A DNA stretch of 23,652 nt from Blattamonas nauphoetae (GCA_033064195.1 JARBJD010000686.1:1-23652), one strand, 5' to 3'. Positions 8,394-19,107 are shown, counted from the first letter of the stretch. Made by a program: numbers and translations. The notes: generated from the letters alone by a model not told the origin.

Positions 8394-8575
8394 ACTCCCG
8401 TCCTCACGATCTCCCCACTCCCGTCCTCACGATCTCCCCACTCCCGTCCTCACGATCTCCCCACTCCCGTCCTCACGATCTCCCCCACTCCCGTCCTCAC
8501 GATCTCCCCACTCCCGTCCTCACGATCTCCCCACTCCCGTCCTCACGATCTCCCCACTCCCGTCCTCACGATCTC
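8394..8575. repeat. 23-bp minisatellite, about eight units
   Basis: Eight units of ACTCCCGTCCTCACGATCTC plus CCC start at 8394, 8417, 8440, 8463, 8487, 8510, 8533 and 8556. One unit carries an extra C. Units are otherwise identical except for the last edge. The unit is unrelated to the neighbouring 30-bp and 28-bp arrays. Confidence 0.95.
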
Positions 8576-9029
8576 TCTTCTCTCACCACCACAACTATCA
8601 ACCTGCAGCTGAGTTTTGACGCCAATCTTGATGAGCGTCACTGTTTTGTGCTAAATTTTGAATCTATGAAGTTTCCCCAACACATTTTTCGTCAATATGA
8701 GTGAAGTCAACAATAAGAGATGAAAAGGATCTATTAAGGTTTCTTGTCCATTTCAACGATTTCTCAGTTTTTCCAATCATTTGTCACCAGTTGGGTTGTT
8801 TCAAAATGAGATCAGGAGTAAACCACTCCACACACACCTCCACCTCACAGCAGCCTCCACCTCCCACTCAACTGTCTCACCACAATCGCTGGGAAACGAT
8901 GGCTGGGCCCAGGACCTGCAAGTACCTGAGGCGCGACCTCAAGTACAGGAAGGCCATCGTCTAGCCTCGTCAATGACCATATTGGTCAATGAGTCCTCGG
9001 TGAGCCGACGTGGTGAAACAATTGAAGTG
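8576..9029. other. Spacer left of the transposase-like gene
   Basis: About 450 bases with no gene I can support. If the transposase-like gene belongs to a DNA transposon, one terminus should lie here or further left. I did not find an inverted repeat matching the sequence right of 11187. Confidence 0.35.
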
Positions 9030-11187
9030 TTAGGTGACGTGAGACTGAGTGAGATGTGGTGATGTGGAACGGTTGGGAGTTGTAGGTGAAGTGGGTAATG
9101 AAGAATCCAAAGAAAGAGAATTAAGAACGCCCGCTCTATTTCTGGTGGTGCGAGCAAACGACTGGGAGAACCGCACGGTCTGGTCTTGTGCTGGGCGTTC
9201 GAATGTGACGCGTTCACCAGCCCAGACTTCGTGTGTCTTTGAGAGGACCTTCCTCTTCATGCTACATCTTACGGCCTGTTGTCCAACGTATGCCCCAAAG
9301 ATATCCCCATCGCGGCGTTCATAGGTGAGGCACTCCTTCAGTGACTTGAGTGTCACGGTGTAGAACAACTCTGTATCTGGACTTGGTACATGGCTGAAGA
9401 AAGGGATCAAGCAAATGAACAGGAGCAAACCGTACAAAGTGATGGTTCTCGTCTACGATGTTGCGGTTCACTGTGTGATTGAAGAATTCGAGCAGGTGAT
9501 CTGTCGATTCTAATCGTCGGTCCCCAAGATGATCGCGAACCAATCGCGTACATACTCCAAACTCCGAGTCGCACTCGTTCTTCCCATGGCATTCGGAGAA
9601 GAACGAGACCTTTATGTCTTTGCGCCTTGTGGTGGGATTGTTGGGATGGAAGGCAAATCCCAATAGATGCTTGTTGCGAAAGTGGGGACCGGAATCGGTG
9701 AATATGTGAACGTTTCGTTTCTGTCGAAACAAGTCATTCTGCATCAGGGGCTTGAGACATTCAACAACAAACCTGGCATCGTGTGAGAGAATAGGTGAGA
9801 GATAGTTGTAATAATGTTTGACCAGCTGACCAGAGACTTTGGTGTACGCTATGATACAAAGGTGTGAGCATTGTGTTGATTCGTAGAACTCCCGTCCAAT
9901 TTGTGTGTTGGCTATGGGGAGCTTCCAGTTCTCCTTAAAATCCATTAGGAAGAGTACCGAATGATCGTCGAGACTATTGATTGTATCATGGTAGAACTGT
10001 CTTTGTTGCGCAACGGATGCTTTATGTTGACGATAGAGGTTTAGGTCTGCCAACTCTCCATCAGTCATTTCACGGCCTTGGGCTGCAAAGGTTTGTTGCT
10101 TTCTTTCCAACTTCTTGCCCGCTTCGCAATATTGACAGACGTCTGTCCGACGCTTTGCCCTTTGAGATGCTGTGTTTGTTTCGTGAAGGTTGAATATGAA
10201 CAAGTAATCAGATTCTGACCTCTCATCTGATTGTACAATTCTTTTTTTGTTGTCTGTATGAGTCTGGGCTCAGGTGGCTGAGCTATGGGAGGAGCAGGAT
10301 TCACGTTGTGAGAGGCTATATCGATGAGTGTAGGTGCCGCGAAATTCTGGAGGAAGGTGGGCGAGTGGGGCACTAATGGATTCTCAAAGGGTACGGCTGT
10401 TGGTGGTTGATGTCGACCGTGGGCAATATCGAGGACGACGGGTGCAACAACAGGAGTGAATAAGTCGAGTGAGTGCGGTTCTGCCATTGTGTCGGCGTCG
10501 GAGAATTCGGAGAGACTGTCTGTGTCGTCGTCGTCATGCCCACCAACGGGGATTCTGAATATGTCATCTATTAAAGATGAGGAGTGAAAGGGGCAAACCA
10601 TTTAATGTGCATTGTTTCTGTTTCGTTGCTCTTTGCCGGACTTTGTGTTTCACAGGATGGCGTGGAATGTTCTTCAAGGAACTCACGCACCTGTTGGTTG
10701 GCCATGATATCAATGTGCTTAGAAAATAAACAAATGTTGAAGGAATACCTGTTTTGAAGGAGGGGACCTTGTCGACGAGGGAGGACAAGTTGCTCTCTTC
10801 CGCCTCGTCGAGCCTTGGCGTGAGTATGCCCCTGCGTCACTCGGAACCCTGACGCATTCAACCTCCTGAAGGTGACGTGGGGCATACGGTCTGAAGCAAC
10901 AACACCTTCTCATGTTGGCCAAGAACCGTGTAGAGAGTGCCCAAGGACTCTATCAACGCGGAGTGAGCAGCTGCAAACCAATGAGAGACAGAAAAGAGAA
11001 ACAAACCATTTAATTCCTGTTCTACCCTTCTTCTCACTTCCGGGAATTTTTCAGAATGATTCAGCGCATGTAGGAGAGGCTGAGATGGGTCATCCTTATT
11101 GAGTTTGGTAAGGAGGGCAAAAATCTCGGAACCGTTCTCCGAGCGAGTGGAATCAGACTTTCGTGTGTATGTATTCTGATTTGTCAT
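9030..11187 (-). CDS. DDE / RNase H-fold transposase-like gene with short introns
   Basis: The core (10203 down to 9431) has a CxxC knuckle (TDVCQYCEAGKK), then LFLMDFKENWKLP, NVHIFTDSGPHFRNK and SFFSECHGKNECDSEFG. Asp at about 9942, Asp at about 9696 and Glu/Asp at 9594-9570 are spaced like a DDE triad. This DFxEN / DSGPHF / HGKxxCD pattern occurs in transposase-like proteins of several eukaryotes, but I cannot name the superfamily. A 37-nt intron (9394-9430) cleanly restores the frame and adds a C-terminal domain (FGAYVGQQAVRCSMKRK, VWAGERVTFERP) ending at TAA 9030. Upstream, MTNQNTYTRKSDSTRSENGS from ATG 11187 runs to EQELN, and a 36-nt intron (10971-11006) joins AAHSALIESLGTLY. The stretch 10200-10960 has several frame changes. 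Some may be introns (10568-10598, or a 32-nt GTTCAT...CACAG near 10200). Others may be decay. Intactness is uncertain. Confidence 0.55.
9394..9430 (-). other. 37-nt spliceosomal intron in the transposase-like gene
   Basis: Begins GTTTGC and ends with a pyrimidine-rich TTCTTCAG. Without splicing the frame stops at 9319. With splicing, HHFVR joins HVPSPDTELFYTV and stays open to 9030. The excised stretch also reads as an unlikely extension when retained. Confidence 0.65.
10971..11006 (-). other. 36-nt predicted intron in the transposase-like gene
   Basis: GTTTGTTTCTC to GGTTTGCAG. Its length is a multiple of three and the retained translation (GLFLFSVSHWFA) is hydrophobic and out of place. Splicing gives RRVEQELNAAHSALIESLG. 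Confidence 0.5.
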
Positions 11188-11455
11188 TTTAGAATCTAAA
11201 TGGAATGGGCTGATGAAAAGAGGGAACAAACTTGAGTGGAAACTTTCAATGGTACGTTTGATCAAACCGAAGAAGATGTTTTAATGTTTGCGACAATTAC
11301 ACTCCCATCATTTGGTTCTCATCTCTCCTTCGTCTTCTCATCCAGTTATGGCGCAACATGAACATAGTATGGTCTTCCCCTCGATTCATTTGATTCATTT
11401 CGGCTCACTAACATTAATCATCGTCCTTCAGCTCTTCCCCCCGAAGCACTCCACT
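11188..11455. other. Spacer between divergent transposase-like gene and first SPRY copy
   Basis: About 270 bases between two divergent starts. No RNA gene or repeat seen. It may contain promoters for both sides. Confidence 0.35.
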
Positions 11456-12002
11456 ATGTCTCAACAATCTGGGTCCATTACACTCGACTACAGCTGGCAC
11501 TGAATAAAGCATCTATTATGTGTCGTGTATCGATTCGAAGAGACTGATCAGCTTCTCTCTATCGCAAATTCCAAACTCATTGGCATTTTCGAGATGTGAT
11601 GCCTCAACTCCGATCCCCACCCTCTTTCCACGCTCCCGCATATTCCATTCACAGACAGATCCCATTTTATCATTAATGAAACAACTATCACTCATTCCGA
11701 AGATGATCAAGGCTTTCTGGGAATCACGTGCAGCAGCTCTGCCCTTCTGAGAGATCCCGTCATTTCTGAAGTTGCCTCAGTTACTACGACGATTCTCTGT
11801 CTTCCTACAATCAATCGTGTGTCTTTTGTCATCTCCATCGTCCTCAGATCATGTTGGAGAAATCAGATTTGGTCTTCTCGACTCAACTGCTCCTCTCCCA
11901 AATTGGGAGAAGCCCTTGGATATGATGTGTAGAGTGTATTTCCCTCATTTTCATCTCTTCAGATTCACTCTCATTTATTTCATTGTCATTGCCTCGCTTT
12001 CA

Positions 12003-12690
12003 ACTCATTGGCATTTTCTCGGCAGAAGTGATACATCTTCTGTTTTGAAGCCTCTTATCATATTCTCTGTTCCCACTTTCTGTATATCACTCAAACAATC
12101 ATCCCACCACTCTCCATTCAGGGAGGGAGTCCACCACTGCTTCACAGGAGCCTCATCGATTGCACGATCATTCCGCTCCTCTTTCTCAAATCGATTCAAC
12201 CTCCAATACACACCTACCTATCTCACCCCGACGTGCATCCCACAGCAGCAAGTTCTTCTTTTCAGCCATCAAATCGACTCCACGGACAACTTCCTCTCAA
12301 CATCGACATCAAAATTACCATCACCATTGTTCGCCCAGGGAGCAGTGCAGGTCAAATGAACTTCAAGCGTGGAGTTGGCCTTGATCTCAATCGACACTCC
12401 AACCAAAGACTACCGAAGCTCAAATGCGACATACTCTGAATGGAACTCGTGGAATCCAGACTCCATCCAATCCAACTTCAAGAGAAAGACCAAGAGCTCC
12501 TGTGAAACACACAGGAGCATACAGATACGTCCCCACAAGGTACCCCAGTTTTGTTGAAGAAGATGGGGCGCCCAAAGGGTGTTAAGGAGGACAAGAACAT
12601 GTACGATTGGCCATTGTGACCAGACTTTCTTTCGGACAATTGCCAAATGGACCGTCTTAGAAAATATCACGTATTTCCCGACAAACAGGG
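12003..12690. other. Foreign segment interrupting SPRY copy 1
   Basis: Homology to the other SPRY copies stops at about 12003 (after GCTTTC) and resumes at about 12690. The left breakpoint carries a 17-nt repeat (AACTCATTGGCATTTTC, 12002-12018) also found at 11574-11590, where it belongs to the SPRY copy's own 5' part. Inside are coding-like fragments of other genes on both strands, for example MGRPKGVKEDKNMYDWP (plus, about 12562-12616) and the minus-strand fragment listed separately. It looks like patchwork from break repair or nested insertions. No transposon ends were seen. Confidence 0.55.
12005..12211 (-). pseudogene. Gene fragment, tryptophan-rich, unknown
   Basis: An open frame on the minus strand reading DRAIDEAPVKQWWTPSLNGE, then WWDDCLSDIQKVG and ending LLPRKCQ. 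The four tryptophans and the even composition look like a real protein segment and not a chance frame. It lies entirely within the foreign segment of SPRY copy 1, is antisense to it, and has no continuation on either side. I do not recognise the family. Confidence 0.3.
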
Positions 12691-13186
12691 ATGCGCCCAA
12701 CATTCACACGTCTCCGAATTGAAGGAAGGAGATTGTATTCGGTTGGAGATGGACATGAATTGAACTCCTCGAACAGTCCAGTTCTTTGTGAATGAAGAAA
12801 ACCGTCATTCTTTCTTTCTGAACTTCCACCATCTATCAGAATCGGAATTTACCTTTTGTATTCGTTCCTTTTCAGTTCACCGTTTATGGTCAAGGAACAT
12901 CGTTCAGAATCGACAGAATCACACGACAAACACAACCAACTCCAATCGCCCCAGAAATGAGGGAACTCGAATGGTGAAGGATCATCGATTATCTTCTCCA
13001 AATCGACTTCATTGGTATCTCGTCTCGTCAAAACTGAATGAGGCCCACTCAATTTATCAAAATCGCAATTATCCCGCAACGGGGTTGTTGAAGGAAACTA
13101 AAGAGTCTTGACGTGATCTAGACACCGCCTCGCTAATAAGAATCATAGAAACTCAGCCAAATCGTGATGGACAGTGAAGATGACGG

Positions 13187-14230
13187 TTGGAGGCAACAGT
13201 CCTACATGACCGCTTCGTCGGCAGCACATGGCGCGAGATTGGGGAAGAAACCAGCCTCCCAACAGCGACTCGAAATCAGTCCCCAAAATCAACGCCTATT
13301 CGGGATTCACCCATCATCATTCGACCACCGCTGGAGCCGCTCCAACCTGAGCTTGATGATGCCCCACTTCTGACCGAAGATTCGCCAGTTCGCAGTTTTC
13401 ACTCATCGCCGCAGAAGAGCGGACTTGAAAGCTCAGTCTCGATTCAGAATCCTCTCCTTTCGACAATAACCTCTGACACATTCACAGGACCTCTCCCGAC
13501 TTCAAACTGGGTGATTCTAGGCCACTTGTTGATTGGTGGGCATCCGGGATCAAACGCGTCGTGACTTCTGCAGCAAGGCGTGGATATATTTGTGAACACA
13601 ATGACACCCATCGAAGCCAAGCATGTTCGGACGAATGTGGGGCAGTACAGCTCAACGCAGTGAAGAAACCGAGGCTCCCCGCATCAGCATTTGCGATGAA
13701 GAAGGGAAGAACTTCTTGAATGACGCACAGACAGCGAAAGCGCCGTCAAAGTGATCATCGCATCGCGAAAATACAGACAGGGTTTAGATGAACTCACCTA
13801 TCTGCCGTTCCCGATAGCCGATGGGTCTGCCCCAACGGAGGAGATTGCTGTGATCTTGTGGAATGGCTGAGCAACGCGATTGTGGAACAAAGAAGTGTGT
13901 GTTCCTCCACTCGTTGGAAAACACGGGCGAGTGGGTCTCCTTGCTGGTCTTGTGCTTGGTTTGCTTCTTTCCTTTCATTCTTCTCAGCACGTCTGTTTCA
14001 CGCTGCCCCAACACGAATTCTGTCGTCCCTTCAACATGCTCACAAATGCCGTGTTGGTTCGCCAAAAGTTGCGTGTCCGAGCACACATGAACAGAAGATG
14101 CTCTTGTACAGATTGGCATCGGTGTTTGACCAGCCCATCACAGAAACACAGCGTCTGCAGAGTTCAGAGAGAATCGCCGCTCGGATCCCGGAAACTGGAC
14201 TGTCAGTGGGAAAGAAACTGACTGCGCAAC
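13187..14230 (+). pseudogene. Dual-specificity protein tyrosine phosphatase-like gene, decayed
   Basis: The parts appear in the order expected for an atypical dual-specificity PTP: a variable N-terminus (RPPLEPLQPELDDAP), the domain entry PTSNWVILGHLLIGGHPGS, QGVDIFVNTMTP, ELTYLPFPIADGSAPTEE, then the P-loop region and LLAGLVLGLL, and finally a helix resembling SLQHAHKCRVGSPKV. TGA codons interrupt it at 13562 and 13661, and further frame changes follow. At the P-loop (HCxxGxxR) the sequence reads VFLHS and then, one base out of frame, GKHGRVG. The catalytic Cys position is TCG (Ser, 13911-13913). The enzyme would therefore be inactive even without the frame breaks. It lies on the same strand as the flanking SPRY copies and has decayed alongside them. 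Confidence 0.65.
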
Positions 14231-16049
14231 AAACAAGACCACAATCAGTTGCAGTTTATACGAAATCTTCATCACGCGGCAATCGCTTGTCTGACACGAT
14301 GAACTCGAACGTGTCGATTGTGTCTGCGCGGAATTTCCTTTTCTGCGTCTACTCTGAGCGGATCAAGTCCTCAGACCACCTCATGGCACTAAGTCATCAT
14401 TTTGCTTCACATCACAAGAAACTCTTGTTTTCTATTTCATATACTGCCCGACGACGTCTTGATCCGGCTGTAAAACGGTTTTATTTTTCCGAATAAAGAG
14501 ACTATATTTTTAATTTTCTATCAATGATAATTGAGAGAGTTCAACACCTTGTGACAAAATTGGACACCAAAAATTCTGAATGACGTGAAAACTGTAAAAC
14601 AAAATTAATGATGGACATGCTCTTCGCGACATGACACGTGATTCACCTCATCCTGCTCGATCCCTGTAACTTTAAATTGTTTTAACTTTACGAGAGTATC
14701 ACTCGAGGAGTAAATTACAGAATGAGAGAACGATGTTTTCATTACTTTGTGGGATCGAGTTCTCACCTCCCACGATTTTTGGATGAAGGAAGTCTATTGT
14801 GACGTAAATCGCATAATTTTCAAAAGAATTGAAACGAACGTTCACGAAATGTATTTGATGAGGTTAAAGTCGAAAAGATTGATTGAACGTATTTCTGACC
14901 GATATTGATCTGTTTGATTCTTGGAAGTTATATCCAGTTTCTTGTTTCAACCAGTATTATCACTGAGAAGGACCCGTGAGTGGTGGTGAGGGTCCATCTT
15001 TCCCTCAGTGCGAAATGTGACGAATGATCAAGGTATTATTTTCCGTCAATGATCTCTTCCGTCACGACAAGTTTTCAGTTTCAACTCATCCCAGCACATC
15101 ACCAAATCCCAAGTTTGCTGAGATGAATACACAACCTTGATTCTCAGCGTGGTGTGTCTTTTCTCTTTGTGACTTCTTGAATTTATCTAGTCAATTCTCA
15201 CACAGATTCTTCACAACACCAAACTGACAAAGCTCAAGAAAGAAACATTTCGAGAAGAGTCTCATTTTCAAAGGCGTGGCGATTTTGAAAATGATGGAAG
15301 AATGTGAGGAACTCTGTGCGCTTTGTGAAGACCAATTCGATACACTTTGACGAATCGCTGGAAGAAACAGTGTGATTTTTGATTTTGATGGCTCCATTTC
15401 GATGAACAGCTGAACAGTATGACACGTTTTGAATCCAATTCGAACAGAATGCAATGTCTTGATGGTTTCGTGCTGTGGCTGGCCTTTTCATTTCACAACT
15501 ACCTGTTGATCGTCTGTGTTCACCGCATCGGTGTCCTTGGATACTACATTGACACAGTTATGGAGCGAGCGAGTTGACTCTAATCTTCCTTCTCCTTTCT
15601 TCATTTCATCTGCTTCTATCATTCTCTTGACATTCACAATCTTGGATCCATGCAGGAGTGATATCGGATGTGAATCACGTCATGTCGTTCGGAGTATGTC
15701 CCCTACAGTAGCATTTCATGTCATTCTCTCTTATTTTTCACTGTTGGTTTTCCAAAAAATCACAGAGATGGATAACTCAAGGTAGTTGATGATAGTGAAA
15801 AGGAACTCTCAACTCTCTCTTGTTATGTCAAAAACAAAAATTACAGCCGGATCAGGTCGTCGTGTCCGGCAGTATACTGGGTCGATCAAGTTGTTCTCGT
15901 TCTGTTTTTCAGTACACATTTCCATACAGTCAGAACCAACCCTCTGAGTATTGAGCCCGATCGACTTCTGGAATGGGTCTTTCCTTTTCCTCATTGTTCA
16001 AATCGAAACCACATTCACAACAAACACTCTCGAACCGACCCTGAATGAG
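14231..16049. other. Long region without a supportable gene
   Basis: The plus strand stays open to 14496 as continuing PTP-frame debris (ending KRFYFSE). From there to about 16050 only short frames occur on both strands (for example plus 15516-15785 and minus 15191-15454), with no recognisable motif and no repeats. It is AT-richer than the gene regions. I read it as old pseudogene and intergenic sequence. Confidence 0.45.
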
Positions 16050-16735
16050 ATTGGACCAGCAGAACCACTCACATTGCATCCACTCCTGTTCACACCTAGA
16101 TCTTATTTTGCATTTGATAACACCACAATCTCTCGTTTAAGCAAACACTTCGATTCTTAAAGATATCTCAACAACTGCAATGTTCTCCTGAAAACTCCTG
16201 TCACACAGGAATATTCTCAGTCACCGTCATCGTTCTCTCCCTTTCCAACATCGTTTGTTTGTCTGATCTCATGCTGGAGTTGTCAGAATGGGTCTCTTCG
16301 ACTCAACTGCCGTTGTCCACAAATTGAGTGATGCCCTTGGCTCTGAAGTGGAGGTGTGCTTTCCTCGTTTTATTTCTTCAGATTCTCTTTCTTTGAGACT
16401 GATTCTTGTTGGCTCGCTCTCAACACCCCATCCACGCGACACCAGTCTCGACACGAATATTACTTCCGAATTGAGAGAAGGGATTGTGTGCGGATGGAGG
16501 TGGACGTGGATTCAAATCCTCGAACAGTCCAATTCTTGTGAATGGTCAAAATGGCCGCTCTTTCGTGTCTAGTCTATCACCATCTGTCAGAATTTGTGTC
16601 TGCACTCCTTTCTTCCTTCTTTTGTAGTTCACTGTTGAGGGTCAAGAAACATCTTTCAGAATCGACAGAATCGCAGAACAGCAAAGTCCAACACCGATCA
16701 CCCCAGAAATGACAGAAATCAAATGGGAATGATGC
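16050..16735 (+). pseudogene. SPRY-like domain gene, copy 2 (decayed)
   Basis: Recognisable pieces in order: LTLHPLLFTPRSYFAFDNTT, then after a frame change GIFSVTVIVLSLSNI, AGVVRMGLFDSTAVVHKLSD, EVEV, LALNTPSTRH, RRDCVRMEVDVDSNPRTVQF, then one base out of frame VNGQNGRSFVSSLSPSVRI, and TVEGQETSFRIDRIAEQQ ending ITPEMTEIKWE and a stop. The base loss after VQF falls in a TTT run (about 16541) and could be an assembly error. The first intron has lost its AG acceptor (CTG-ATC where other copies have CAG-ATC), so this copy is probably not spliced correctly. The third intron appears as GTGTCTGC to TTTGTAG before TTCACTG. Confidence 0.75.
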
Positions 16736-17639
16736 GTGTATCAGCACAGAGAAGATTTCTGTGGTCTTTTAGACATCAGACTTTGAATCGGACAACACAC
16801 AAACAACAACATCTGTCTCGTCATGTCTCAGCAAAACTGTTGTCTCGTGGAAGATTGCGCACGAGAATGAGATTGAGCAGCTTGACGAGGGATGTGCAGT
16901 CGGAGTGAGGAGATCTGTCGCAGTTTCACGACAACAACGTGACAATGACCGATCTCTACTCTCCTTCTGATTGATGGATACAACTTTGTGTGTGCTGTTT
17001 ATATCGTTTTGTCATCGATTTCTCGATTCAGCACTTTCATGTGTCATTCCTGCCTTTCTTCATCATTTCTCCGATTCTTCTTTCCATCAGATTCGAATGA
17101 TTTGGCAGTGATTTCGCCACACGTGTCCATTTTCGGTCGATTGAGGTGACAGAGATGACATGGAAGGTGAGAGAACAGATTGTGTGAAGGATTCAGAAAG
17201 AGTGGAACAGTGCTCACGTGGACGAAGTGTCAAGTGGAGATTGCAGCTCGGAAGTGTGGGAGTGTCATTTGGGAGCACTTTCAAGCCGACGGTTTTGACG
17301 ACATGACCGACATGCGATGGGTAGGCATCACTCTGACATCGCGTCCATCTCGGACGACACCAACGACTCACCTGCTCTTCACCCAAAATTGCTATCTTGC
17401 TCTCATTGTGAGTCTCTACCGTTCAGGAAGAGGATGGTTTCGCCAGCAATGACCGTCACAAATCATTTTCCATCGCCATAAATCCACAATGATTCATTCT
17501 TTCCCATCCATCATCTTTCTGAATTCCGATAATTGGTGTCTATCAAACAAATGAGAGTATCATCTTCACAACTTCCCCATTCTCATTTTCATCTCAACTT
17601 TTGTGGGCATAATTAAATAGTAATCGTTCTGATTTCAGA
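16736..17639. other. Downstream part of SPRY copy 2 and unassigned sequence
   Basis: At 16827-16965 a plus-strand frame reads LSKTVVSWKIAHENEIEQLD, and a homologous, more damaged segment follows SPRY copy 3 at 18458-18545. The duplicated unit therefore extends beyond the SPRY domain into a shared C-terminal module. From 16970 to 17640 I see no gene I can support. The plus frame 17180-17452 is open but unrecognised. Confidence 0.5.
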
Positions 17640-18396
17640 CCACGTTTTCAAAATCATCTCTATTCTCCCTCTTCTCTTCACCAATCCTTCCCACTTCATT
17701 GTGCATTCATCGATCATTACTCGCTCTTCAGTTGCCATCACATGGCTGGAATGTTCCGACATCAGCTCCTTCTCCTCCAAACTCCAATCTCAAAAGGAAT
17801 AACGTCAGTCACTATCACGATTCTCTGTCTTCCCAAAATCAATAGTTTGTCTTTGTCTTCTCCATCACCATCAGATAAAGTTGGAGGAATCCGATTTGGT
17901 CTCATCGATTCTTCCGCCCCAATCCCCAAATTAGGTGAACTCATTGGATTAGATGTTAAGGATGTGTTTCCCTCTGTTTATCTCTTCAGATTCTCTCTCT
18001 CTCAATTCCGCAATTGGGTTGCTCACTTTCAACACTCCATCAACGCGGTACCAACCTCGAGATGTCCCATATAGCCCACACTTTGAGGAAGGAGATTGTG
18101 GGCGGGTGGAGGTGGACATGGACTCCAAACCTTGAACTGTCCGATTCTTCGAGAATGGCCGATCTGGACCGTATCTTGTGTTTATTCTTCCACGATCTGT
18201 CAGAATTGGGGTTTGCTTCTCTTGTTTCATCAATATGTTTGTTCAGTTCGCTGCTTCTGTTCAAGGATCGTCCTTCCGAATTGACCCGATCACACGACTG
18301 ACACAACCATCGCCAATCCCACCTGGAATGAAAGAAATCGATTGGGAAAGAAGTCATCCTCCTGAAGATCCGTACGGACCGTTGCAGTATGGGTGA
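17640..18396 (+). pseudogene. SPRY-like domain gene, copy 3 (near-complete, damaged)
   Basis: Order: LPLLFTNPSHFIVHSSIITR, LQTPISKG, SVTITILCLPKIN, intron 17845-17874 (30 nt, GTTTG...ATCAG), NKVGGIRFGLIDSSAPIPKL, GLDVKDV, intron 17966-17989 (24 nt), SAIGLLTFNTPSTRYQPRDV, EEGDCGRVEVDMDSKP, NGRSGPYL, LPRSVRIG, intron 18211-18246 (36 nt, GTTTGC...GTTCAG), FAASVQGSSFRIDPITRLTQ and PPGMKEIDWE. One TGA (18133) replaces a conserved Arg of the RTVQFF motif (CGA to TGA). Single frame changes occur near 17780 and in a CT-dinucleotide run near 17997. All three introns keep GT and AG. This is the clearest copy for defining intron positions. Confidence 0.8.
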
Positions 18397-19107
18397 TGCA
18401 GTGGGGCTTCAGAACTTGCATGGCTCAAATGCACGCCCAGAAGGAACATCGTTCTTTCTCAGCAAAACTGCTCTTTCATGAAGGATTGAGCCCAGAATGA
18501 GATCGAGCAGCTTGAAGAGGGATTGCAGTGCGAGTGGAAACTGTTTTCACAAGCCATGAACGTCTGAAACCAAATTTTCATTCAGCAGCAGACCACAATC
18601 GTCACTTTCTGTTATTTGTGTGTGTGATTGTCCTTCCCTTCATCTCCACATCGAGAAGCTGCCCCGCTTTCTTCAACAATCTCGGATCTTCGCTTAAAAC
18701 CCTCGCCCACTCTTTCACTCCGAATGGGGCGAACAGCAAGGATGATGCGATATCTCCACGCTTTTGGGATGCTGGATCAAACAGCACGTGTTGGCCTCAG
18801 CTGAACAAGAATTGGAACACGGCGTCGAAACAAAATCAACCGAACTCTACATTGCCGTTCACCAGCTCCCCTATTTCAGCTCTCTCTCGAATGTTTCTCG
18901 TTTTCTGGTCAGTGATGCAGAACAGTGCTCTGAAAGCAAATACTAGGATCATATCGCGTTAATTCCTCTGTTTTCGTTTCTCGTCATTTTTTCCGAAATG
19001 TGTTAATAATGGACTTCAATCCATCCCTCACAGAAACAATTCCTCATTATATCCATTGACTGTCCTCAAATTGGCGAATATCGTTCGATGGTTTTAAGTC
19101 TCCATTC
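18397..19107. other. Copy-3 downstream module and unassigned sequence
   Basis: 18440-18545 holds the damaged homologue of the SKT-SWKI-EIEQL module seen after copy 2, here with TGA in place of Trp. From 18560 to 18960 both strands are open. The minus-strand version (18602-18787, FAPFGVKEWARVLSEDPRLL then KKAGQLLDVEMK) looks more protein-like than the plus, but it has no ends I can define and I do not recognise it. 18960-19107 is empty. Confidence 0.35.

Larger units (their letters stand above)
11456..13110 (+). pseudogene. SPRY-like domain gene, copy 1 (decayed and split)
   Basis: Copy 1 aligns by eye with the best copy (19661-20560): MSQQSGSITL at 11456, a Ser-rich stretch, RSHFIINETTITHSE, SSSALLRDPV, SVTTTILCLPTIN, an intron at 11817-11847, HVGEIRFGLLDSTAPLP, then after an interruption ELKEGDCIRLEMDMN, PRTVQFFVN, TVYGQGTSFRIDRIT and APEMRELEW. 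It is clearly decayed. There is TAA at 11505, TAG at 11930 (aligned with Lys in other copies) and TGA at 12761 (aligned with Ser). Frame changes lie near 11630, 11900 and 12830, and the third intron's donor appears lost. About 12003-12690 is not SPRY sequence but inserted or rearranged DNA. SPRY-like domains normally form a beta sandwich for protein binding. In this protist family they occur in large paralogous sets of unknown function. Confidence 0.75.

Noticed and set aside
7761-8575. CRISPR array
   Set aside because: Repeats are contiguous with no unique spacers, and the context is eukaryotic.
9030-11187. Polinton or retrovirus-like integrase
   Set aside because: No polymerase, capsid, protease or reverse transcriptase signature lies nearby. 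The DFxEN/DSGPHF/HGK motifs do not match rve integrases known to me.
12410-12703. 97-codon minus-strand frame
   Set aside because: The plus strand in the same span has more protein-like pieces and resumes SPRY homology at about 12690. No motif was seen on minus.
13858-14496. 212-codon plus-strand frame as a gene
   Set aside because: Parts of it align with the C-terminal half of the PTP-like relic, but it is out of frame with the phosphatase entry and P-loop. It is debris of that gene.
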